From contig NZ_CP061008.1 in assembly GCF_014490035.1 (NCBI RefSeq), forward strand, positions 6,448,001 through 6,512,000: DNA of 64,000 nucleotides, in the 5' to 3' direction. Shown one piece after another: positions 47,283-57,187 of this stretch (position 1 is its first letter; each line of letters opens with the position of its first letter). The position numbers and the translations under genes are program-made. The notes beneath the pieces are model-generated. The model had not been told where the DNA came from. It did no database searches and saw only the letters and a list, made by a program, of their open reading frames with translations. The stretch is from Achromobacter xylosoxidans (GTDB taxonomy: Bacteria; Pseudomonadota; Gammaproteobacteria; Burkholderiales; Burkholderiaceae_B).

Positions 47283-48287
47283 CTACGCGTCCGCCCCCAG
47301 CCGCCCGCCGGCGCGCACGATGCCGCAACGCTTGTGCGCCCGCATCACCACGCCGACTTCGCTGTTCAACACGCCGTCCAGCTCGCCCAGGCGGCGCGTC
47401 ACGACATCCCACAAATGCAGGCTGTCGCGGCACAGCACGTGCCAGAACAGCTGCGACGCGCCGCTGGTGCCGAACAGGCAGCGGGTGTTGGGGTCCAGCG
47501 CCAGATGCACGGCCAGCGCGTCCACGGCTTGCGGGCGCACCTGCACCGAAATCACCGCCTCCACCGGAAAGCCGACCAGCGCCGGCTCCACTTCAACGCG
47601 GAAACTCAGCGCACGGCGCTCCACCATGTTGTGCAAGAGACGCTGCGCGGTGGGCTCGCTGACGCCGGCATGCTCGGCCAGTTCCGCCAGGCTGGCGCGG
47701 CCGTCGCGCATCAGGTAGGCCACCATGCGCTGTTCAGCGTCCGTCAATGCCGCGGGCGGCTGCGCCGCGGCGGGCTCGGCCGCCGCCCCATCGGGCTGGG
47801 CCTGGATACGCCACTGGCCGGCGCGGCGGAACGGCCGCAGCACCAGCCGCGCCTCCACGTGCTCCACCCCGTCGATGGACGGCAGCACGCGCGTCACCAC
47901 GTCCGGCATGTCGGCGGCGTCCGCCAGCGTCAGCTCGGCCATCAGATCGGCCGAACCGGCCAGCGTGACCACCAGCTGGCTCAGGTCCAGCCGCGCCAGC
48001 TGGTCCGCCACCTCCGGCACGCGGCCCGACCGGCAGCGCACCCAGGCGTGCAGCACCACGCCGCGTCCGGTAGCCAAGGGATCGGGTTCCGCGATGACAC
48101 GCAGGGCGTCGGCATCCATCAGGCGCTTGATGCGGCGCGCGACGGTGCGCTCGGGAATGCCGGTGGCGGCGCCCAGCTCGCGCCAGGACGCGCGCGGGTC
48201 CGCCTGCAGCGCGATGAGGCAGGCGAGATCGGTGTCGTCCAGCCCCGGAGCTAGGGGCTTACCCTTACTTGACGTGTCCATATTCAT
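47283..48287 (-). CDS. tandem Lrp/AsnC-family transcriptional regulator
   Basis: A 334-residue protein made of two Lrp/AsnC units. Helix-turn-helix 1 reads SWRELGAATGIPERTVARRIKRL, helix-turn-helix 2 SLAELAEHAGVSEPTAQRLLHNM, each followed by a ligand-binding segment (about 70-155 and 235-320). Typical Lrp is about 160 residues, so this is a fused double form. I chose the ATG at 48287; starts at 48281 and 48320 are possible. It is divergent from the MHS transporter and the best candidate for its control. Confidence 0.87.
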   Translation of the reverse strand: MNMDTSSKGKPLAPGLDDTDLACLIALQADPRASWRELGAATGIPERTVARRIKRLMDADALRVIAEPDPLATGRGVVLHAWVRCRSGRVPEVADQLARLDLSQLVVTLAGSADLMAELTLADAADMPDVVTRVLPSIDGVEHVEARLVLRPFRRAGQWRIQAQPDGAAAEPAAAQPPAALTDAEQRMVAYLMRDGRASLAELAEHAGVSEPTAQRLLHNMVERRALSFRVEVEPALVGFPVEAVISVQVRPQAVDALAVHLALDPNTRCLFGTSGASQLFWHVLCRDSLHLWDVVTRRLGELDGVLNSEVGVVMRAHKRCGIVRAGGRLGADA

Positions 48288-48368
48288 TAAATTAACGTTC
48301 GCGCATTGATAAAAACACAAAATTAAACGGTCTTTTTGACCAAAAATAAATTCTTATTTGAGGTTTTC

Positions 48369-49685
48369 ATGAGCAGCACTTCAGCGCCCCTGCGCAAGCC
48401 GCAGGGGGCAGCCGCCTCGGCCGGCACCGCGCCCGTCTCCCGCTCGCGCACCATTCTGGCCGGTAGTGTAGGCAATGCCGTCGAATGGTTCGACTGGACC
48501 ATCTACGCGTCCTTCGCCATCTTCTTCTCCAGCCAGTTCTTCCCCGAAGGCAACGAAACCACGGCCCTGCTGGCGACCTTCGGCATTTTCGCCGTGGGCT
48601 TCTTCATGCGCCCGGTGGGCGGCTGGCTGCTGGGCATCTTCTCCGACCGCTACGGCCGCAAGGCCGCGCTGGGCCTGACCATCCTGATGATGGCCGGCGG
48701 CTCGCTGATCATCGCCGTCACCCCCACCTACGCCTCCATCGGCCTGGCCGCTCCGCTGCTGCTGACCGCTGCGCGCCTCTTGCAAGGCCTGTCGCTGGGC
48801 GGAGAGTATGCCTCGGCCACGACCTTCCTGGCGGAAATGGCGCCGCCCAACAAACGCGGCTTTTACTCCAGCTTCGTGTTCTTCAGCGCCGCCGTGGGCA
48901 TCCTGGCCGCCTCGGCCATCGGCTGGGTGCTGACCTCGACCTTGACCAAGGCCGAGATGGCCGCATGGGGTTGGCGCATCCCGTTCTTCCTGGGCGCCTT
49001 GGGCGGCCTGGCCGGCATGTGGATCCGGCGCTCCATCCCGGAAACCGAAGCGTTCTCGCACGCCAAGAAGGCCGGCGTCGAAAAGCAGCCGCTGCGCACC
49101 CTGCTGCGCGACCACCCGCGTGAAGTGCTGCGCATCGTGGGCTTTTCCATCCTGACCACGTTCGCGTTCTACATCTTCGTGGCCTACGTACCCACCTACG
49201 CCATCCGCCAGGTGCATGCCGACCCGAAGACCGCGTTCGCCGCAAACACCGTCGCGCTGATCGTATTCATGCTGGTGCAGCCGCTGTTCGGCATCCTGTC
49301 CGACCGCATCGGCCGCAAGCCGCAGCTGATCTTCTTCGCCGCCGGCTACCTGGTGTTCTTCTACCCGCTGATGACCACGCTGGGCCCGTCGTTCGGTTCG
49401 ATCCTGGCGGTGGAGCTGTTCGGCCTGGTGCTGTATGCCATGTACACCTCGATTGCGCCGGCCATCATGTCGGAACAGTTCCCCACCAGCGTGCGCGCCG
49501 TCGGCATCGGTACGCCGTACAACCTGGTCGTCGCCTTGCTGGGCGGCACCACGCCCTATCTGCTGACCTGGCTGCAGAGCAAGGGCATGGAGCGCTGGTT
49601 CTTCTACTACGTGCTGGCGGGCGCCGTGATCACCCTGATCACCTTCATCCGCATGCCAGAAACCAAGGGCCAGAGCCTGAAGTAA
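48369..49685 (+). CDS. MFS transporter, metabolite:H+ symporter (MHS) family
   Basis: A 438-residue transporter with twelve membrane segments. Signatures are GSVGNAVEWFDWTIYASFA, FFMRPVGGWLLGIFSDRYGRK between helices 2 and 3, and RLLQGLSLGGEYASATTFLAE. It belongs to the group with the citrate, ketoglutarate and shikimate carriers, so an organic acid is the likely substrate. It may also supply the amidase that follows, but a terminator lies between them. Confidence 0.9.
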   Translation: MSSTSAPLRKPQGAAASAGTAPVSRSRTILAGSVGNAVEWFDWTIYASFAIFFSSQFFPEGNETTALLATFGIFAVGFFMRPVGGWLLGIFSDRYGRKAALGLTILMMAGGSLIIAVTPTYASIGLAAPLLLTAARLLQGLSLGGEYASATTFLAEMAPPNKRGFYSSFVFFSAAVGILAASAIGWVLTSTLTKAEMAAWGWRIPFFLGALGGLAGMWIRRSIPETEAFSHAKKAGVEKQPLRTLLRDHPREVLRIVGFSILTTFAFYIFVAYVPTYAIRQVHADPKTAFAANTVALIVFMLVQPLFGILSDRIGRKPQLIFFAAGYLVFFYPLMTTLGPSFGSILAVELFGLVLYAMYTSIAPAIMSEQFPTSVRAVGIGTPYNLVVALLGGTTPYLLTWLQSKGMERWFFYYVLAGAVITLITFIRMPETKGQSLK

Positions 49686-49713
49686 GCAGAGAGAACGAAC
49701 GTCACGCACCAGC

Positions 49714-49752
49714 GCTTTCCGGTTCCCGCAGGACCGGAAAGCTTTTTCTTTT
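49714..49752 (+). terminator. terminator after the MHS transporter
   Basis: A 10-bp perfect stem, 49714-49723 with 49733-49742, 9-base loop, then TTTTTCTTTT. It starts 28 bases after the transporter stop, and the amidase ATG lies just past the T-tract. Confidence 0.9.
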
Positions 49753-49755
49753 CCG

Positions 49756-51192
49756 ATGAGACCCATGCCAGCACTAGACACCGCCCTGCACTTCCAAGAC
49801 GCCCAGGCCCTGGCCGGCGCCATCCGCCGGCGCGAACTGAGTTCGCGCCAGGTCACCACCCACTTCCTGGACCGTATCGAGCGCGCCCCCGCGCTGGCCG
49901 CCTACAGCGAAGTCACGGCCGAGCGCGCGCTGGCCCAGGCCGACGCCGCCGACCGCCTGCTGGCCGCGGGCATTCTGCTGGGTCCGCTGCACGGCGTGCC
50001 CGTGGCGGTGAAGGACAGCGTGCAATGGGAGGGCGTCAGCGTCTGTCTGGGTTCGCTCGCCCTGCAGGGCCGGATCAGCGACGTCACGGCGGTCCCGCTG
50101 CAACAGCTGGCTGCGCAAGGCATGGTGGTGCTGGGCAAGACCCGCATGACCGAATTCGCCTTCGGCCTGTCAGGCCAGAACCCCACCCAAGGCACCGCGC
50201 GCAACCCCTGGGACGCGCAGACCGCCCGCGCGCCGGGCGGCTCGTCCAGCGGCGCGGGCGTGGCCGTGGCCGCCGGCCTGGCGCCGCTGGCGCTGGGCGG
50301 CGACACCGGCGGCTCGGTGCGCGCGCCGGCGGCGTTGAACGGCCTGGTCGGCTACAAGCCGTCCACCGGCGTCATCAGCCGCGGCGGCTGCCTGCCCCTG
50401 TCGGACACGCTGGACGTGCTGGGTCCGATCACGCGCACGGTGGCCGACGCCCGCCTGCTGACCCAACTGCTGGCCGGCCCCAACCTCGGCGACGCGGCCA
50501 CGCTGGGCTTTCCCGCAAGCGCCATCGCCGCCTTGCGCCAGCCCGCCGCGCGCGGCCCGGGTCCGGTGGCCGTGCTGGCGCCCGAGGCCTGGCCCGCCCC
50601 CTTGGCCGAGGCCGGCCTGCGCGCCTGGCGCGAGGCCGAGGAAAACCTGGCGCGCGCCGGCTACACGCCCACGTCCTGGCATCCGCCCGCGGCGCTGTCC
50701 TTTGCCCGCATGGCCGACGACAACTCCGTGGTGCTGGCCTACGAGGCCTACCGCTACTACGGCGCGTTGGCCGAAGACCCGGCCACGCCGCTGTGGGACG
50801 TGGTGCGCAAGCGCATCGCGGCCGGCGGCCGCATCGCGCAGGCCGACTATGAAGCCGCGCTGCAACGCCGCGCCGCCGACATGGCCGCATTCGCGCAAGC
50901 CATGCAAGGCCTGGACGCCCTGCTGATGCCCGCCTGCGACCAGGCCGCGCAAGCGCTGGACGCCGACGATACGCGCCACGCCGGGTTGGGCAAGCTGCTG
51001 CGCCCCGCCAACTTCCTGGGCGCGGCCGCCATCTCGCTGCCTGTGGGCTTCGATGCCGAAGGCATGCCCATGGCGGTGCAGTTGCTGGCGCCGGCAGGCG
51101 GCGACGCCGCAATGCTGGATTGCGCCGCGGCGCTGGAGCCGGTGTTGGCGCCGGCGCTGCGCCGGCCGGATTTGTCAGGCTGGGGGCTGTAA
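49756..51192 (+). CDS. amidase-signature family amidase
   Basis: A 478-residue enzyme with the Ser-Ser-Lys triad: Lys in VAVKDSVQW, then PGGSSSGAGVAVAAG and the nucleophile Ser in GGDTGGSVRAPA. GYKPSTGVISRGG follows. It is similar in size to AtzF/GatA-type hydrolases, but no GatB/C partner is near, so it is a stand-alone amidase of unknown substrate. Two starts (49756 and 49765) are possible. The first lies only four bases from a terminator T-tract, so the promoter must overlap the terminator or reads pass through it. Confidence 0.88.
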   Translation: MRPMPALDTALHFQDAQALAGAIRRRELSSRQVTTHFLDRIERAPALAAYSEVTAERALAQADAADRLLAAGILLGPLHGVPVAVKDSVQWEGVSVCLGSLALQGRISDVTAVPLQQLAAQGMVVLGKTRMTEFAFGLSGQNPTQGTARNPWDAQTARAPGGSSSGAGVAVAAGLAPLALGGDTGGSVRAPAALNGLVGYKPSTGVISRGGCLPLSDTLDVLGPITRTVADARLLTQLLAGPNLGDAATLGFPASAIAALRQPAARGPGPVAVLAPEAWPAPLAEAGLRAWREAEENLARAGYTPTSWHPPAALSFARMADDNSVVLAYEAYRYYGALAEDPATPLWDVVRKRIAAGGRIAQADYEAALQRRAADMAAFAQAMQGLDALLMPACDQAAQALDADDTRHAGLGKLLRPANFLGAAAISLPVGFDAEGMPMAVQLLAPAGGDAAMLDCAAALEPVLAPALRRPDLSGWGL

Positions 51193-51210
51193 GGTCGCTG
51201 CCGCAATGAA

Positions 51211-51240
51211 AAAGCCCCCGCACTGCGGGGGCTTTCTTGT
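51211..51240. terminator. bidirectional terminator between the amidase and metK
   Basis: A 10-bp perfect stem, 51211-51220 with 51226-51235, flanked by A runs on the left and TTTCTTG on the right. It separates two convergent genes (stops at 51192 and 51258). Confidence 0.88.
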
Positions 51241-51257
51241 TCAAGCGCCGGGAAGGC

Positions 51258-52421
<1,164 letters not shown>

Positions 52422-52644
52422 AGATGCGTCCTTGGTGACCGGCATTGCCGGCGCATAGGTTCACGAGGCGCGTTGCACCCCTGACCGCATGACATACGCA
52501 AATCTGGGCGCGACGCTTTAGCGGATTTGGCAAGAGGCGCGCAAAGCGCTGTACCCTTGCCGTCGCCCCGCAAGTTGTCGGTTAACTCGGCGACTGCGCT
52601 ATTTTAAGCGAAAATGCGGTTCTGCCGCCAAAGCTGGGGGACGT

Positions 52645-53565
52645 ATGCATATATCCCGGCCCCAGGCGCACTTTCTGTCCGTCCCATTTTTCTGCCGCAT
52701 GCTGCTCTTCCTGTTCAGATCATTCGCCGCCCTGCCCCTTTCCGTCGCGCACGCCGTGGGGCGGCTGGCCGGGCGCGCGATCTACGCCTGGCCGGGCAAG
52801 TACCGCCGGCGGCTGCAGGCCAACGCGGCCCAGGCCGGTTACCCCGATCCGGCTTTCGCGCGGCGCGCGGCGGGCGAAATCGGCGCCATGATCCTGGAGA
52901 GCCCGCGCGTCTGGTTCCGCAATGAACAAAGCCTGGCTCAGGTGATCTCGGACGACAACGACGTGGTCAGCGCGGCCCGCGCCGAGAACCGCGGCATCCT
53001 GTTCCTGACGCCGCACCTGGGCTGCTTCGAGATCACCGCGCGCTACCTGGCCCGCCAGATGCCCATGACCGTCATGTTCCGGCCGCCGCGCAAGGACATC
53101 CTGGCCCCGCTGCTGGAAACCGCGCGCAATACCTCGGCCGTCAATGCCGTGCCGGCCACCATGCAAGGGGTGCGCGAATTCGTGCGCGCCCTGCGCCGCG
53201 GCGAATCCGTCGGCATGCTGCCCGACCAGGCGCCCAGCGTGGGCGACGGCGTCTGGGCGCCGTTCTTCGGGCGCATGGCCTACACCATGACGCTGCCCGG
53301 CAAGCTGGCCACGCAAACGGGCGTGCCCATCATCCTGACCGCTGGCGAACGGCTGCCGGGAGGCCGGGGCTGGCGCATCCACTATGTCCGCGTGCCCGAA
53401 CCGCTGCCCGCCGATGCCGCCGAGCAGGCCGCGTTGCTCAACGCCGCCATGGAAACGCTGATCCGCCGCTGTCCGGAGCAATACCTCTGGAGCTACAACC
53501 GCTACAAGACGCCGCGTGGCGCCCCGCCGGCCCCCGCCGCCGACACTCCTGCTTCGGCCAGCTGA
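52645..53565 (+). CDS. late lipid A acyltransferase, LpxL/HtrB family (first copy)
   Basis: A 306-residue inner-membrane acyltransferase that adds a secondary acyl chain to lipid A. It has one N-terminal membrane segment (LLFLFRSFAALPL). The catalytic H-x4-E/D motif reads LTPHLGCFE. VMFRPPRKDIL and GMLPDQAPSVGDG are further family blocks. GGGGGA precedes the ATG at 52645, and 52699 is an alternative start. It is followed by a second homologue with a different active-site acid. This pair beside dapF is known from Bordetella as lpxL genes. Confidence 0.9.
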   Translation: MHISRPQAHFLSVPFFCRMLLFLFRSFAALPLSVAHAVGRLAGRAIYAWPGKYRRRLQANAAQAGYPDPAFARRAAGEIGAMILESPRVWFRNEQSLAQVISDDNDVVSAARAENRGILFLTPHLGCFEITARYLARQMPMTVMFRPPRKDILAPLLETARNTSAVNAVPATMQGVREFVRALRRGESVGMLPDQAPSVGDGVWAPFFGRMAYTMTLPGKLATQTGVPIILTAGERLPGGRGWRIHYVRVPEPLPADAAEQAALLNAAMETLIRRCPEQYLWSYNRYKTPRGAPPAPAADTPASAS

Positions 53566-53599
53566 ACCGCCGCGCCCCGTCCGCTCCCTATTTCCCACC

Positions 53600-54490
53600 A
53601 TGACTGATTTCAAAACGCGCGCGCTGGTATCCCTGTTGAAATGGTTCGGCCGCATCAAGCCGTCGACCCGGCAGCGCATCGGCGCAACCCTGGGCTGGCT
53701 GGCGCCGCGGCTGGCCAAGTCGCGCACGCGCATCGTGCGCCGCAATCTGGAACTGTGCTTTCCCGACCAGCCCGAACACGTGCGCGAACAGTGGGTCGCG
53801 GACCACTTCCGCGCACTGGCGCAGTCCATCGTCGACCGCGGCGTGCTCTGGTACGGCACGCCCGAGGCCATCAAGGAGATGGTCACGCAAACTGGCGCTG
53901 ACCGCATCAACGAACTGACTGCCCAGGGCCGCCCGGTGATCCTGCTGGCGCCCCATTTCATCGGGCTGGACGCTGCCGCGACGCGGCTCACCATGGAGGT
54001 GCCCAGCGGCGCCACCATGTACACGCCGCAAAGCGATCCTCAGGTCGACGCCATCGTCGCCGCCGGCCGCAAGCGCTTCAACGAAGTGTTCCTGGTCAGC
54101 CGCAAGGACGGCGTGCGCGACCTGATCCGCCACCTGCGCGAGCGCCGGCCCGTCTACTACCTGCCGGACATGGACTTCGGCCGCCAGGGCGCCACCTTCG
54201 CGCCGTTCTTCGGCGTGCCGGCGGCGACATTGCTCGCCACCGCCCAACTGGCCAAGAAATGGGATGCCGCCGTGCTGCCCATCCTGGACTTCTGGAACCC
54301 GGATACCGGCCGCTACCACGTCGAAGTGCTGCCGCCGCTGGCCGACTTCCCCGGAACCGACTCGCTGGAAGACGCCACCGCGCGTCTGAACCGCGAGCTG
54401 GAATCCTGGGTGCGCCGCTGCCCCAGCCAGTACTACTGGGTCCATCGCCGCTTCAAGACCCGTCCGCCGGGCGAACCCAAACTCTACTGA
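53600..54490 (+). CDS. late lipid A acyltransferase, LpxL/HtrB family (second copy)
   Basis: A 296-residue homologue of the preceding gene, 34 bases downstream. The catalytic motif is the common H-x4-D form in LLAPHFIGLDAAA. VYYLPDMDFGRQGATFAPFFG and CPSQYYWVHRRFKTRP are typical of LpxL. The two copies differ enough to suggest distinct acyl chains or positions on lipid A. It is co-directional with dapF, DUF484 and xerC. A longer upstream frame is a shadow. Confidence 0.92.
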   Translation: MTDFKTRALVSLLKWFGRIKPSTRQRIGATLGWLAPRLAKSRTRIVRRNLELCFPDQPEHVREQWVADHFRALAQSIVDRGVLWYGTPEAIKEMVTQTGADRINELTAQGRPVILLAPHFIGLDAAATRLTMEVPSGATMYTPQSDPQVDAIVAAGRKRFNEVFLVSRKDGVRDLIRHLRERRPVYYLPDMDFGRQGATFAPFFGVPAATLLATAQLAKKWDAAVLPILDFWNPDTGRYHVEVLPPLADFPGTDSLEDATARLNRELESWVRRCPSQYYWVHRRFKTRPPGEPKLY

Positions 54491-54538
54491 GTCCGCGGCC
54501 CGCGCCGCTCGCGCCCCAATATGGGCGATAATCCAGTG

Positions 54539-55432
54539 ATGAACTGGAACTTCACCAAAATGCATGGCGCGGGCAACGATTTCGTCGTGCTCGACGGGGT
54601 CCGCCAGACCATCGAAATGACGCCCGAGCGTGCCCGCGCCTTGGGCGACCGCCATTTCGGCATAGGCGCCGACCAGATCCTCCTGGTCGAGCCCGCGACC
54701 CGGCCCGACGCCGATTTCCGCTACCGCATTTTCAATTCCGACGGCAGCGAGGTCGAGCACTGCGGCAACGGCGCGCGCTGCTTCGTGCGCTTCGTGCATG
54801 AGCAGGGCCTGTCCGACCGCAATCCGTTGCGCGCCGAAATCGCCACCGGCATCCTGGTGCTGGACCAAGGCGACGACGAACAAGTCACCGTCGACATGGG
54901 CAGCACGCGTTTCGAGCCCGCCGCGCTTCCGTTCGACACCGCCGGCCTCTCCTCGCGCATCGAAGGCCAGGACACGCTGTGGGAACTGGAACTGGACGCG
55001 CCCGCCGGCCTGCCGCGCACGGTCGCGCTATCCGCCGTGGCGATTTCCAATCCGCACGCCGTGCAGGTGGTGGACGACGTCGACACCGCGCCGGTAGCCG
55101 TGCTCGGCCCGCTGATCGAAACCCATCCGCGCTTCCCGCGCCGCGTCAACGCCGGCTTCATGCAAATCGTGGACCGCAACAACATCCGCCTGCGCGTGTT
55201 CGAACGCGGCGCCGGCGAAACCCTGGCTTGCGGCACGGGCGCCTGCGCCGCCGTCGCGGCAGGCATTCGCCGCGGCCTGCTGGACTCGCCGGTGCGCGTG
55301 CAAGCGCGCGGCGGCGTTCTGACCGTCGCCTGGAACGGCGAGCAATTACGCATGACCGGCCCAGCCGAGTCCGTCTTCACGGGGCAGGTCGATATCGACA
55401 AGCTCGTCTTCTCCATGGGGCTGAACCGATAA
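54539..55432 (+). CDS. dapF: diaminopimelate epimerase
   Basis: A 297-residue enzyme that converts LL- to meso-diaminopimelate for lysine and peptidoglycan synthesis. The two catalytic cysteines are in [11 protein letters not shown] and [25 protein letters not shown] is the N-terminal signature. The ATG at 54539 is preferred to 54521. It is followed three bases later by DUF484, then xerC, a conserved order. Confidence 0.95.
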   Translation: MNWNFTKMHGAGNDFVVLDGVRQTIEMTPERARALGDRHFGIGADQILLVEPATRPDADFRYRIFNSDGSEVEHCGNGARCFVRFVHEQGLSDRNPLRAEIATGILVLDQGDDEQVTVDMGSTRFEPAALPFDTAGLSSRIEGQDTLWELELDAPAGLPRTVALSAVAISNPHAVQVVDDVDTAPVAVLGPLIETHPRFPRRVNAGFMQIVDRNNIRLRVFERGAGETLACGTGACAAVAAGIRRGLLDSPVRVQARGGVLTVAWNGEQLRMTGPAESVFTGQVDIDKLVFSMGLNR

Positions 55433-55435
55433 GCC

Positions 55436-56113
55436 ATGACTGATACCGCTATTACCGCTCAGGACGTCGCTGATTTCCTGCAAGAGAACCCTGGCTTCTT
55501 CGACGATCACGCAGACGTCTTCGCCACGTTGCAGGTGCCGCATCCGCACGGTTCGCGCGCCATTTCGCTGGGCGAACGCCAGATCCTGACGCTGCGCGAG
55601 CGCAACCGCGAACTCGAATGGCGCCTGAACGAACTCGTGCGCAACGCCACCGCCAATGAAAGCATCGGCACGCATGTGGCCAAATGGTGCTGCCGTCTGC
55701 TGTCCGAATGCGATCCGCAGCATGTGCCGGGCGAGATCGCCCTGGGACTGGCCGAACAGTTCGAGCTGAACCACGTGGCGCTGCGCCTGTGGGATCTGTC
55801 GGAACTGCCGGCGACCGGCTACGGCGAACCCGTCACGCAAGACGTACGCACCTTTACCGACAGCCTGAAGACGCCGTACTGCGGCGCCGACACCGAATTC
55901 GAAGCGGCCGGCTGGCTGGATGCCAAGCCCAAGTCCCTGGCGCTGGTGCCGCTGCGCCTGGAAGCCGACGGTCCCGCCGTCGGCCTGCTGGTGCTGGGTT
56001 CGGACGACGCCGAGCGCTTCACGCCTGAAATGGGCACGACCTTCCTGGAATCCATCGGCCAGCTGGCTTCGGCGGCGCTGCATCGCCTGAATCCGGCCTC
56101 GCCCAAGGCCTAG
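55436..56113 (+). CDS. DUF484 family GAF-like protein
   Basis: A 225-residue protein. The N-terminal helix TAQDVADFLQENPGFFDDHADVFATLQVPH and the coiled segment LTLRERNRELEWRLNEL are DUF484 hallmarks. The C-terminal half looks like a GAF fold (SLALVPLRLEADGPAVGLLVLGS). No function is established. It lies between dapF and xerC, three bases after the dapF stop. Confidence 0.92.
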   Translation: MTDTAITAQDVADFLQENPGFFDDHADVFATLQVPHPHGSRAISLGERQILTLRERNRELEWRLNELVRNATANESIGTHVAKWCCRLLSECDPQHVPGEIALGLAEQFELNHVALRLWDLSELPATGYGEPVTQDVRTFTDSLKTPYCGADTEFEAAGWLDAKPKSLALVPLRLEADGPAVGLLVLGSDDAERFTPEMGTTFLESIGQLASAALHRLNPASPKA

Positions 56114-56133
56114 CACCGACGCGGGCGGACGCC

Positions 56134-57129
56134 ATGGCGAAAACCACGCAAGCGCAAGACGCGGCCCCGCCCGAAACTCCCCTGCCGGACGCCATGAGCG
56201 CCTGGCTGCGCCATCTGGAAACCAACCGGCGCTACTCGCCCCACACGCTGGACGGTTATCGCCGCGAACTGCATTTCCTGCGCGAGCTTGCCGACCAGGC
56301 CAAGCTGCCGCTGGACAAGATCGGCAACGGCCACATCCGCCAGTTCGTGGCGCGCCTGCACGCCCAGGGCCGCGGGCCACGCAGCCTGGCGCGCACCCTG
56401 GCGGCGTGGCGCGGCTTCTATCAATGGTGGGCGCCGGCCATCGAACTGGCTGGCAATCCCGTGGCCGGCGTGCGCGCCCCCAAGGCGCCGCGCGGCCTGC
56501 CCAAGGCCCTGTCCGTGGAACAGACCCAGGCCCTGCTGGACCGCGCGCCCGCACAAGTGGCGAACGAACCGGCCGCGTTGCGCGACCAGGCCATGTTCGA
56601 ACTGCTCTATTCCAGCGGCCTGCGGCTGTCGGAGCTGGTCGGGCTGGACCTGCGCTATGAACGTTCCGGCAATTACGAATCGCGCGGCTGGCTGAACCTG
56701 GAAGAGGCCGAAGTCATCGTCCTGGGCAAGGGCGGCAAGCGCCGCTCGGTGCCCGTGGGCCAGGCCGCGCTGGCGGCCCTGCGCAAATGGATCGCGGCGC
56801 GCCCGCAGCTCGCGCCCTTCACGGCGCAGCCCGAGGACGCGGCCGCACTGTTCCTGGGCGCGCGCGGCCGCCGGATTTCGCCGCGCGTGGTGCAGCTGCA
56901 ACTGGCGCGCATCGCGCAGCAGGCCGGCGTGCCCACGCATGTGCACCCGCACGTGCTGCGCCACAGCTTCGCCAGCCACGTGCTGCAATCCGCGCAGGAC
57001 CTGCGCGCCGTGCAGGAAATGCTGGGCCACGCCAACATCTCGACCACGCAGATCTACACCCGGCTGGATTTCCAGCATCTGGCCCGCGCCTACGATCAGG
57101 CGCATCCTCGGGCCGGACGCAAATCCTGA
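56134..57129 (+). CDS. xerC: tyrosine recombinase XerC
   Basis: A 331-residue recombinase that, with XerD, resolves chromosome dimers at dif. The catalytic residues are Arg in SSGLRLSELVGL, His-x-x-Arg in HVLRHSFASH, His in GHANISTTQ and Tyr in IYTRLDF. It has an N-terminal SAM-like core-binding domain (AWLRHLETNRRYSPHTLDGY) and about 20 extra N-terminal residues. It is in the conserved dapF-DUF484-xerC order, which argues against a mobile integrase. Confidence 0.93.
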   Translation: MAKTTQAQDAAPPETPLPDAMSAWLRHLETNRRYSPHTLDGYRRELHFLRELADQAKLPLDKIGNGHIRQFVARLHAQGRGPRSLARTLAAWRGFYQWWAPAIELAGNPVAGVRAPKAPRGLPKALSVEQTQALLDRAPAQVANEPAALRDQAMFELLYSSGLRLSELVGLDLRYERSGNYESRGWLNLEEAEVIVLGKGGKRRSVPVGQAALAALRKWIAARPQLAPFTAQPEDAAALFLGARGRRISPRVVQLQLARIAQQAGVPTHVHPHVLRHSFASHVLQSAQDLRAVQEMLGHANISTTQIYTRLDFQHLARAYDQAHPRAGRKS

Positions 57130-57187
57130 ACGCCCCGGGCCCCGCGCGTTCCGCGGGAACGGCTGCGCGAATTCGCACGGCCGCTTC

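Noticed and set aside
56134..57129. Integrase of a mobile island
   Set aside because: The tyrosine recombinase lies in the conserved dapF-DUF484-xerC order and has XerC-like motifs. No att repeats or tRNA gene is adjacent.
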